From an uncultured Lachnospiraceae bacterium (lineage in GTDB: Bacteria > Bacillota > Clostridia > Lachnospirales > Lachnospiraceae), in contig CAJUOE010000119.1 in assembly GCA_910587895.1 (NCBI GenBank), positions 1-54,360 of the forward strand: a DNA stretch of 54,360 nucleotides, written 5' to 3'. Both the position numbers and the translations under genes were made by a program. The notes below the pieces were generated by a model. The model was not told the DNA's origin. It did no database searches and saw only the letters and a list, made by a program, of their open reading frames with translations. Shown piece by piece: positions 1 to 6,496 of this stretch (the first letter of the stretch is position 1; each line of letters opens with the position of its first letter).

Positions 1-1
1 A

Positions 2-121
2 GGCTACTGCCTCCCCAAAGACACCAAGCAGCTGCTCGCCAACTATGCCGACGTGCCGCAAAACATGATGTCGGCAATCGTTGAGAGCAAACGCACCCGC
101 ACAGGATTCTCATCGGGGTGA
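2..121 (+). pseudogene. UDP-glucose/UDP-sugar 6-dehydrogenase fragment (partial, truncated at tRNA-Pro)
   Basis: The frame is open from the window edge and reads GYCLPKDTKQLLANY followed by VPQNMMSAIVES and RTR. This is the conserved block around the catalytic Cys of the UDP-glucose/UDP-ManNAc dehydrogenase family. Family members continue for well over 100 residues after this block. Here the frame ends at a TGA (119-121) inside the 3' end of tRNA-Pro on the opposite strand, so the C-terminal domain is missing. The first 100 bases are about 58% GC with GC-ending codons, unlike the genes that follow. Either a recombination or island boundary at the tRNA, or an assembly chimera, would explain it. 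The family call is firm; the cause of the truncation is open. Confidence 0.7.
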
Positions 122-187
122 CAGGATTCGAACCTGCGACCTCCTGGTCCCAAACCAGGCGCTCTAGCCAAGCTGAGCCACACCCCG
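113..187 (-). tRNA. tRNA-Pro (anticodon TGG)
   Basis: The minus strand folds into a full cloverleaf. The acceptor arm is CGGGGTG/CACCCCG with discriminator A, the D-arm is GCTC/GAGC, the anticodon stem is CCTGG/CCAGG around loop TTTGGGA (anticodon TGG), and the T-loop is TTCGAAT with stem GCAGG/CCTGT. No CCA is encoded. The 3' end directly abuts the truncated dehydrogenase fragment. The T-arm word GAATCCTGT recurs a few bases beyond the tRNA end (101-109), which resembles a partial attachment-site duplication. Confidence 0.95.
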
Positions 188-265
188 AAGGTCATATCAC
201 ATTTATGTCGTGACGCAAGCTATATTATATGTGATAGAAATGAAAATGTCAACAATTTTTTCAAT

Positions 266-748
266 TTATTCCAGGTATTTTATTTTAAAATGTGCTTCGC
301 CCTTCTGATCCAGCTCCATCAGCGCATAAGAAGGCACATGTCCATCCTGTCTCGGGTAGGATACGCTGCCCGGATTCAGCATCACAATCCCTTTGCTGTT
401 ATCCAGCAACGGCTTATGTGTATGCCCGAACATCACGACGTCCATGCCACGCCCCAAAGCCTCTTTGCGCAGATCCTCCGTCTCCATGGCAACATAATAA
501 TAATGCCCATGAGTAATCAATACATTATATCTTCCTATTTTCAGTTCTTTCTCCCTCTCCAGATCAGAGAAAAAGTCATTATTTCCCGCAACAATCTCCA
601 CAGGGCATCCCGTAAGCTCCTCTATATACGATTCGCCGCCCTCGACATCGCCAAGATGTATCACCTTGTCTATATCCTGTTCCCGCTCCCAGATTTTCCT
701 CAAATTCTCATGCCGCCCATGCGTATCACTTACAACCAGTATCCTCAT
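266..748 (-). CDS. YfcE/YsnB-family metallophosphoesterase
   Basis: This 160-aa protein belongs to the small calcineurin-like phosphoesterases (MJ0936/YfcE family), which cleave phosphodiesters with two metal ions. The metal-binding motifs appear in order: SDTHG (residues 8-12), GDVEG (about 33), GNND (about 55), THGHYY (about 78) and GHTHKP (about 108). It starts 40 bp after the RdgB gene on the same strand, the order seen for ysnA-ysnB in bacilli, so the two are probably co-transcribed. The physiological substrate cannot be told from sequence. The 3' flank up to tRNA-Pro is AT-rich and holds nothing else that I recognise. Confidence 0.9.
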   Translation of the reverse strand: MRILVVSDTHGRHENLRKIWEREQDIDKVIHLGDVEGGESYIEELTGCPVEIVAGNNDFFSDLEREKELKIGRYNVLITHGHYYYVAMETEDLRKEALGRGMDVVMFGHTHKPLLDNSKGIVMLNPGSVSYPRQDGHVPSYALMELDQKGEAHFKIKYLE

Positions 749-788
749 GACAATCCCCCGCCTTCCGATTGCTAAAGCTTACGTGCTC

Positions 789-1394
789 CTATAACGATAA
801 CTCCTCCAGTTTCTGCCTCATAGCCCGCAGCGCCTTGCCCCTGTGGCTTAATTCATTTTTCTTCTCTTCCGAGAGCTCTGCGGTGGAACAGCCATACTCA
901 TCCAGATAGAATATGGGGTCATAGCCAAATCCATTTGCCCCGGAAGGTTCCCAGCCGATATATCCCTCAATCGTTCCGCGAATCACACAGATTTCACCAT
1001 TTATGTCGGCTGCCGCAATCGCGCACACAAAACGCGCCGTCCGCTCCTGCTTAGGAACGCCCTCCATCCGTTCCAGGATCTTTTGGTTCTTAACGCTGTA
1101 TGGCGTATCTTCCCCCAGATACCTTGCTGAATAAATTCCAGGCTCCTTATTCAGATAATCAATCTCCAGGCCGGAATCATCCGCAAGCACGACGATCCCC
1201 TCCTCCTGAACCTGCGCTGCAACCGCGGAGGCCTTAATACAGGCATTTTTCTCAAATGATGTGCCATCCTCCACGATATCCAGCTCGATTCCCGCCTCCT
1301 TCATAGATTGGAGCTCCATATCCCAATCTGATAAAATACTGCGGATTTCTCCCATCTTATCCTGGTTTCCCGTTGCAAATATTATCTTTTTCAT
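789..1394 (-). CDS. rdgB: XTP/dITP diphosphatase (RdgB/HAM1 family)
   Basis: A 201-aa house-cleaning nucleotide pyrophosphatase that hydrolyses dITP, ITP and XTP to monophosphates and keeps deaminated purines out of nucleic acids. The N-terminal FATGNQDKM matches the family (S/T)xNxxK substrate motif, and ADDSGLEID (about 70-78) holds the catalytic acidic residues. GFGYDPIF and ELSHRGKA are further family signatures. Full length. It lies upstream of the phosphoesterase in one minus-strand run. The ATG at 1394 follows a GAGAGG-type ribosome binding site. An ITP-clearing enzyme in the same window as a RADAR deaminase is worth noting, but it is a universal gene and far from rdrAB. Confidence 0.93.
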   Translation of the reverse strand: MKKIIFATGNQDKMGEIRSILSDWDMELQSMKEAGIELDIVEDGTSFEKNACIKASAVAAQVQEEGIVVLADDSGLEIDYLNKEPGIYSARYLGEDTPYSVKNQKILERMEGVPKQERTARFVCAIAAADINGEICVIRGTIEGYIGWEPSGANGFGYDPIFYLDEYGCSTAELSEEKKNELSHRGKALRAMRQKLEELSL

Positions 1395-1456
1395 CTGTAA
1401 TTCCTCTCTCCGGTTCTAAATATAAGAAAAAGCAGGCGCCTCTTACAAAAAATCCC

Positions 1457-2482
1457 TTAAAATCCTTCGTCAAGCGCGCGCATAATGGCGCTGTAAATTC
1501 CCTGTGCCGCTTTTTTCTGGTAATCCTGGGACGTCAGTTTATTTAATTCCTGCTGATTCGTCATAAATCCCACTTCAATCAATGCCACGGGAACCTCACT
1601 GTTACGGATAATATAAATACTGTTCCCATAAGTCACGCCGTTATTCTTACTGCCCATGGACGCCGTAGCCTCCTCAAGGCATATCTGCGCCAGACGCTTA
1701 CTGCTGAAACCTTCCTCGCTTTTTAACTCGTCGTACATAACTTCCGTGCCGTTGTAGCTCGACATCAGCCCATCCACCGTAGAATTGCTGTGGACGCTGA
1801 TAAACAGGTTCGCGCCCGCTTTGCCTCCAAGCTGTGCCCGCTGCTCAAACGTGGGATTCACGTCTTCCGTGCGCGTGTAATACACACCGATATTCCGGTC
1901 ATTTTTATCCAAAAGCTCTTTGAGCTCTTTTACAATGGCAAGGTTGATATCTTTTTCCATAATTCCCTGCTTGATGGCGCCAGGCGCGCCGCCGCCATGG
2001 CCGGCGTCTATCACAATAACCTTATCGTAAATATCCTGCGGCTGTAAGAAATCGAGATACAGGCGCCCGTCCTCAAGCGTACACTCCGGTTCATAGACCG
2101 CATCCATCGTGATCTCTATCCTTCCATTTGCCATATATAAATCATTGATATTGTTGCTCCTGCCCAAAAGTGGATGTTCCAGGAAATAATTGTCTGCCAC
2201 GTCCGGAATCTGAATGGTTATCAGCTGTTTTACATAATCATTTTCGATAATCACCTCATCCAGTTCCATTCCCTGCGGTAGTTCAATGCAAAGCTGCTGC
2301 TCAAATTCCGCCTCATCCGACATCTCCGCCTGTTCGGTATTATAAGCAAGCATTTTCAGGCCTGACATCTGTTCCTGCTGCATTTCCTTTCCATACGTAT
2401 TGGAATAATATTTCAATCCCATCGCCACCGCAATCGTAATCACAAGCAGTATGGATGAAGTCTTTAATATTTTGCGTTCCAT
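1457..2482 (-). CDS. N-acetylmuramoyl-L-alanine amidase (Amidase_3), membrane-anchored
   Basis: This 341-aa protein has an N-terminal membrane segment or uncleaved signal (about residues 9-24), a beta-rich domain (about 60-145), and a zinc amidase domain from about 154 to the end. The zinc and catalytic positions are visible: IDAGHGGGAPG (H162), EKD (E176), SVHSNS (H231) and LIEVGFMTN (E303). It should cleave the amide bond between MurNAc and the stem peptide outside the membrane. The N-terminal half looks like a substrate-binding or AMIN-like region, but I cannot name it. It sits 29 bp downstream of a secreted papain-type peptidase, and both act at the cell surface. Confidence 0.88.
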   Translation of the reverse strand: MERKILKTSSILLVITIAVAMGLKYYSNTYGKEMQQEQMSGLKMLAYNTEQAEMSDEAEFEQQLCIELPQGMELDEVIIENDYVKQLITIQIPDVADNYFLEHPLLGRSNNINDLYMANGRIEITMDAVYEPECTLEDGRLYLDFLQPQDIYDKVIVIDAGHGGGAPGAIKQGIMEKDINLAIVKELKELLDKNDRNIGVYYTRTEDVNPTFEQRAQLGGKAGANLFISVHSNSTVDGLMSSYNGTEVMYDELKSEEGFSSKRLAQICLEEATASMGSKNNGVTYGNSIYIIRNSEVPVALIEVGFMTNQQELNKLTSQDYQKKAAQGIYSAIMRALDEGF

Positions 2483-2511
2483 GTGTCTCCTTCTTTTCCG
2501 TCATATAATCC

Positions 2512-4218
2512 TTATCTCACATCGCTGTATACTTTGAGACACAGGTTACATTCCTGGTTTTTCTCTGTATTTTCCCAACGACGCCCCCCTGCGCTGATAT
2601 AGCCTTCCCCATCTTTCAAATCCACATTCGCCGTCATCTCGTCCGCCACATATTCAATTGCCATCGGATGCACGGAACCGGGCGTTGTTACATGGAGGAC
2701 AACTGCGTACTTTTCCCCCTCTTCCACTTCAATCTCCTGATCAAATTTGATCGTATAATATCCGGCATTGGCAACATTGCCCTCTGCAACTTTTATGCGT
2801 TCTTCCAGGGAATCCGTATTTTTAAAATTCTTCGCGATATAGAGTTCATAGGACGTCTCCTTTCCGGTGGCGTAGAAACCTGCCGCCCGCAAAGTCTCCG
2901 CAGACTGCGCGGTATAGACATTTGCCCCGTAAACGCTGTCCCTGTTGTATCCAAGCTGTCCCACCCAGCCGCATAAATCCGACTGGTAAATCCTGTCATA
3001 ATTATCTGCCTCTTCAATTCTGGTATAAACCACATTGTGAATGCCGATGTTTACGTCATAATAAGAAACATAAAACACGCCGTCGTCGCCAAAATCCTCT
3101 CCCCAGCTGTTCTGGCAGAGAAAAGCCCCGTCTCCCTCCACTTCCTCATGAAAATTCTCTTTGGGATAATTGTCATCCCAGCCGATAATCATGATTTCAT
3201 GATTGGGTTTCTCCGCACCGATATAGCAATATGCAGATTTCTCAAAATTATAATACGGCGAGTAGGATTGGGAATTATTGAGCGCGCTGTAAATTGCTGT
3301 CTGCACGCCTCCATGTTTGAACACAAACTCCTTGATTTTTTCGTAGTCCTTCCCCTCTATAAGCTGTACTTCCTGCACATGCTTTACCGCTTCCAGGTCA
3401 TCCCGTGATTCCCCGTCCCCATAAGGATCATCTTTTTCAAAAACCGGGCCCTGCCATGACGTGAGGTACGCCATGCCCATCGTATATTCCCCTCCGGCCG
3501 CCTGTTCCAGCACAAAACTGTTCTGGATAGACATATGGTCCGGTGAGAATTCCTGAACTTCCTCCGGCAGCAGTGATGATTCCATGGCTGCAAGCGCGGC
3601 AAATGCCCAGCAGGTTCCAAACGGACCCTGATTTTTGACTTTCGGCGTGCGCTGCCGTTTCCGCAAATCATACTGCGGCGGCAGAATGCTGCTCTCCTCT
3701 GCCTTGTTGAGCGCTATCGCCTGATTTTTCTCAATGTTCCACCCATAGTTAAAATTTAGCTTCTCAGCGACAGTCTGTATGGGAACATAATAATTCCCGT
3801 TTTTGCCAATCATCGGAGACTGCACTGCCTCCTCCTGATCATTCACCTTCACATAAGGCTGATCTAACGTAAAGGAAACCATGTCGGAGCGTTTCTCCAA
3901 CACCAGCTCTTTCTCATTATATATATGGGAGCCGCAGTTAAAACTTTCGCCCAGCGAGGAAACAGGTACCATAATATTCAAATTATCATCCATATAGATA
4001 CCGTCTTTTACGCTGGTAAGCTCTTTGTTGTCAACCAGCACGGACAATAACTTATCATTGACCGTCCCCGCAATCATCGGATTCCAGATTTCCTGTTCTA
4101 ACCTGGCGCCCCGAAACTCCTCGATTTCTTCGCTTTTTGCCCCGACATTGGAAAATTTAAGCGCCAGGGCAAGAAACATCAGCAATGCCATTATAATATA
4201 TTTCTTCGAATATCTCAC
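2512..4218 (-). CDS. secreted C1A papain-family cysteine peptidase with N-terminal CuAO-like stalk modules
   Basis: A 568-aa protein starting at a GTG (4218) and opening with a signal peptide (about residues 5-27). Residues about 60-175 look like two copper-amine-oxidase N-terminal-like modules, common in surface proteins of Clostridia. The peptidase domain follows: QGPFGTCWAF (Q197, C203), NHEIMIIGWDD (H340) and CQNSWGEDFG (N370) give an intact papain triad plus oxyanion Gln. The C-terminal ~160 residues resemble the beta-sandwich found after such peptidases in gut Firmicutes. Probably exported and attached to or near the wall. It lies 29 bp from the amidase gene, so they are likely one transcript. 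Substrate unknown. Confidence 0.87.
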   Translation of the reverse strand: MRYSKKYIIMALLMFLALALKFSNVGAKSEEIEEFRGARLEQEIWNPMIAGTVNDKLLSVLVDNKELTSVKDGIYMDDNLNIMVPVSSLGESFNCGSHIYNEKELVLEKRSDMVSFTLDQPYVKVNDQEEAVQSPMIGKNGNYYVPIQTVAEKLNFNYGWNIEKNQAIALNKAEESSILPPQYDLRKRQRTPKVKNQGPFGTCWAFAALAAMESSLLPEEVQEFSPDHMSIQNSFVLEQAAGGEYTMGMAYLTSWQGPVFEKDDPYGDGESRDDLEAVKHVQEVQLIEGKDYEKIKEFVFKHGGVQTAIYSALNNSQSYSPYYNFEKSAYCYIGAEKPNHEIMIIGWDDNYPKENFHEEVEGDGAFLCQNSWGEDFGDDGVFYVSYYDVNIGIHNVVYTRIEEADNYDRIYQSDLCGWVGQLGYNRDSVYGANVYTAQSAETLRAAGFYATGKETSYELYIAKNFKNTDSLEERIKVAEGNVANAGYYTIKFDQEIEVEEGEKYAVVLHVTTPGSVHPMAIEYVADEMTANVDLKDGEGYISAGGRRWENTEKNQECNLCLKVYSDVR

Positions 4219-4293
4219 AAACTTTCCCTTCTTCAGAACAACACATACCGCGCCATTCCATCGTACCCTTACTTCCCCGGTTCACTGTACCTG

Positions 4294-5448
4294 TCACTGA
4301 GGACGCGGCCTCTTCGGTGGTTTGGGTCCCAAAAACTGATAAAAATGAGTTTTTAGCATTCCATTGTAAATCTTACGGTTCTTGTCCGCTTTTCTGCCAA
4401 TATAACGCTCGGCGTCCTGATAGCCGCTAATCAGATAGACCGACCAGCTATCCAGCCGCTGTAATGCCTCGCCCATCTCACTGTACAATTCCGGCAGTGC
4501 TTCCTTGTCTTCCATGCGCTCTCCATAGGGAGGATTGCTGACGATAAATCCATACTTTTTGGGATGGTTTAACGCTGAAACCGGACGCTGCTGGAAATGG
4601 ATGAGATGCTCCACGCCTGCACGCCTTGCATTATCTCTCGCAACCTTTACGACATCTCCGTCAATATCATATCCCTGAATATCCACGGAAATATCTGTGT
4701 CCACAAGCTCTTCTGCCTCCTCCACGGTGTCCTGCCACAGCTGCGCATCTATCAGGTTTGTCCACCCCTGCGCCGTAAAGCTGCGCCGCATTCCCGGCGC
4801 AATATTGGCAGCCATCATCGCCGCCTCTATCAAAAAAGTACCGCTCCCACAGAACGGGTCTACCAGAATCCGCTCTTTGTTCCACGGTGTAAGCATCAGC
4901 AGTGCAGCCGCCAGTGTTTCTGTGATGGGCGCCTTGCCTGCCATGGTGCGATACCCTCTTTTATGTAAGGAATCCCCCGACGTGTCAATTGCAACCGTCA
5001 CCTCGTCCTTCATCAGAAAAAGACGCAGGGGATAACTCGCGCCGCTCTCCTCAAACCATTTGAGGCCATAATCTTCTTTCATCCGTTCTACCATTGCCTT
5101 CTTGACAATGGACTGAATATCCGAAGGACTAAACAGCTTACTCTTGATGGAAGAGGCCTTCGTCACCCAGAACCTGCCGTCCGCCGGAATATAGTCTTCC
5201 CACGGAATCTTCTTAATCCCCTGAAACAAATCCTCAAACGTCTCCGCATGAAACTGTCCCACCTTCAAAAGCACACGTTCCGCTGTGCGCAGGAAGATAT
5301 TGGCACGGCAAATCGCCTCCGCATCCCCCTCAAAAAACACTCTTCCATCCTCTACCTTTGTGATTTCGTATCCAAGTTCGTATATTTCTCTTTTCAATAC
5401 CGCCTCTAACCCAAAATGGCAGGGGGCGATCAGTTCAAATAATTTCAT
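4294..5448 (-). CDS. THUMP-domain class I SAM-dependent RNA methyltransferase (RlmL/YpsC type)
   Basis: A 384-aa protein: an N-terminal THUMP/RNA-binding half (about 1-160) and a Rossmann methyltransferase half with DPFCGSGT (197-204, SAM motif I region) and the N6/N2-methyltransferase motif NPPYGERM (305-312). This is the architecture of the family that N2-methylates G2445 in 23S rRNA. The basic Pro/Lys-rich tail GPKPPKRPRP is common in such enzymes. The exact target base is inferred from the family. Confidence 0.9.
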   Translation of the reverse strand: MKLFELIAPCHFGLEAVLKREIYELGYEITKVEDGRVFFEGDAEAICRANIFLRTAERVLLKVGQFHAETFEDLFQGIKKIPWEDYIPADGRFWVTKASSIKSKLFSPSDIQSIVKKAMVERMKEDYGLKWFEESGASYPLRLFLMKDEVTVAIDTSGDSLHKRGYRTMAGKAPITETLAAALLMLTPWNKERILVDPFCGSGTFLIEAAMMAANIAPGMRRSFTAQGWTNLIDAQLWQDTVEEAEELVDTDISVDIQGYDIDGDVVKVARDNARRAGVEHLIHFQQRPVSALNHPKKYGFIVSNPPYGERMEDKEALPELYSEMGEALQRLDSWSVYLISGYQDAERYIGRKADKNRKIYNGMLKTHFYQFLGPKPPKRPRPQ

Positions 5449-5555
5449 TCAGCTTCTCCATGACAAATATTGATAATTCTATATTATCTTCTTGGTTCAC
5501 AGCTGTCAACATTTTTATCATCTGTCGTTTTATGCTGAATGGAAACATCTGCCTC

Positions 5556-5852
5556 TCATCTCTTCTGAATCACTGCCTGGAATCCGCCTACGACTGTCAC
5601 GGTCCGATATCCTTCCCGGCTCAGTTCCCTTGCCGCCATAAGGCTGCTGGAACCTCTGTCACAGTATAGAATATACAATTTATCCTTCGGAAGATACTTC
5701 TGGTACATTTTCAGTTCCTCATAGGGAATGTTCCTCGCTCCCTCCACATGAACCTCTTCAAATTCCTCTTTGCTTCGTAAATCTATGACCCAGGCGTCCG
5801 GACGTTTGCGGTATTCGTTAAATTCCCGGATACTGATTGTCTGAAAATCCAT
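5556..5852 (-). CDS. single-domain rhodanese-like sulfurtransferase
   Basis: A 98-aa stand-alone rhodanese fold. IDLRSKEEF (about 23-31), HVEGARNIPYEEL (35-47) and LYCDRGSSS with the active-site Cys at 64 are typical of GlpE/PspE-type domains that carry sulfane sulfur as a persulfide. It starts at ATG 5852 behind AGAGGTG. A TATAAT lies about 15 bp upstream of the start (5867-5872), close to the terminator hairpin of the preceding small gene. Its partner is unknown. Confidence 0.88.
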   Translation of the reverse strand: MDFQTISIREFNEYRKRPDAWVIDLRSKEEFEEVHVEGARNIPYEELKMYQKYLPKDKLYILYCDRGSSSLMAARELSREGYRTVTVVGGFQAVIQKR

Positions 5853-5877
5853 AGAATCACCTCTCTATTATAACAGA

Positions 5878-5911
5878 AACAGATTACCGGATGTGCCTCC
5901 GATAATCTGTT
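5878..5911 (-). terminator. hairpin terminator of the Asn-rich small gene
   Basis: The inverted repeat AACAGATTA/TAATCTGTT, with inner CGGA/TCCG pairs and a small bulge, is followed on the minus strand by a T-rich tract. It lies about 40 bp beyond the stop of the small gene at 5951-6151. Confidence 0.6.
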
Positions 5912-5950
5912 CCTACATTATATTATGCAATATTTGATTTTCTGTACCTG

Positions 5951-6151
5951 TTATCTCTCGTAGGAGTCGCGGCAATCAGAACCACTTGCATTTGTGCTGT
6001 TCTTGCTGTTCTGTGCATGTGTGTTCTTTGCATTGCTGTTCGTGCCGTTCTGAGAAGATGCATTTCTCGCATTGTTCTGAGAATTTGCATTCTTGCTGCT
6101 GTTCTCATAGGAATTTGTTCCCTTGTTCTGCATATCGCTGTTTTTTGCCAT
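5951..6151 (-). CDS. small Asn/Ser-rich low-complexity protein
   Basis: A 66-aa protein beginning MAKNSDMQNK and consisting almost entirely of Asn, Ser, Lys, Gln, Thr and Ala, ending SGSDCRDSYER with a single Cys. The start has a textbook AGGAGG ribosome binding site 8 bp upstream and the gene has its own terminator hairpin, so it is probably real despite its size. Hydrophilic, with no membrane segment or recognised domain. Short Asn-rich proteins of this kind occur in spore-forming Clostridia, and a spore- or stress-related role is possible, but this is a guess. Confidence 0.6.
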   Translation of the reverse strand: MAKNSDMQNKGTNSYENSSKNANSQNNARNASSQNGTNSNAKNTHAQNSKNSTNASGSDCRDSYER

Positions 6152-6258
6152 GATATTTTCCTCCTAAATTTTTAATGCGGTGTTAGTATCTGAAAGAATG
6201 CGTTTTTTTATGCATAAATTTGTCATGAAAATTTTTTTCGTTTTTTTTCATTTTTATC

Positions 6259-6287
6259 TTGCATTTTTCGACAAACTGTATTATAAT
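6259..6287 (+). promoter_or_regulatory. sigma-A-type promoter on the plus strand with no gene behind it
   Basis: TTGCAT (6259-6264), a 17-bp spacer and TATAAT (6282-6287). It points into a gene-free stretch that ends in a strong terminator at 6369-6402, so it may drive a small RNA of about 110 nt. Confidence 0.4.
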
Positions 6288-6293
6288 GCTTTT

Positions 6294-6405
6294 TGTAAGG
6301 AAGATTTCTCCTTCAGAAGTCTTGTTTACAAAGTTATACCCCTTATTAATTATTTATACTCCCCTCATAGAAAAGGCCAGTGGTTCCCCACTGGTCTTTT
6401 CTCCT
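6294..6405 (+). ncRNA. candidate small RNA (promoter-terminator pair without ORF)
   Basis: The plus strand between the promoter at 6259-6287 and the intrinsic terminator at 6369-6402 has no ORF with a credible start. Predicted transcript of about 110 nt starting near 6294. I do not recognise it as a known RNA family. Because the terminator is symmetric, it could instead serve minus-strand readthrough. Confidence 0.3.
6369..6402 (+). terminator. strong bidirectional hairpin terminator
   Basis: A 15-bp arm, AGAAAAGGCCAGTGG, pairs with CCACTGGTCTTTTCT (one G:T-type mismatch) around loop TTCC, with T-rich flanks on both strands. Confidence 0.7.
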
Positions 6406-6420
6406 TTTAGTATATCAGTA

Positions 6421-6494
6421 GTTCAGCCAGAAAAAAGCCCTTTCAAAAAATTCATGCAAGCATGATTTTTGAAAGGGCTTTTTTCTGGCTGAAC
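6421..6494 (-). terminator. very long inverted repeat (about 35-bp arms), terminator of the 758-aa gene
   Basis: A 74-bp near-perfect palindrome beginning GTTCAGCCAGAAAAAAGCCC and ending with its reverse complement. The loop is AA inside CATGCAAGCATG, and the only asymmetry is a 2-nt insertion in one arm. It begins directly after the stop codon of the minus-strand gene ending at 6497 and carries T-runs, so it can act as a terminator on either strand. Confidence 0.75.
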
Positions 6495-6496
6495 TG

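Noticed and set aside
5923..6108. Met/Arg/Thr-rich minus-strand frame overlapping the Asn-rich gene
   Set aside because: It is the shifted frame of a repetitive AAY/AAC sequence and has no ribosome binding site; the frame starting at 6151 has AGGAGG.
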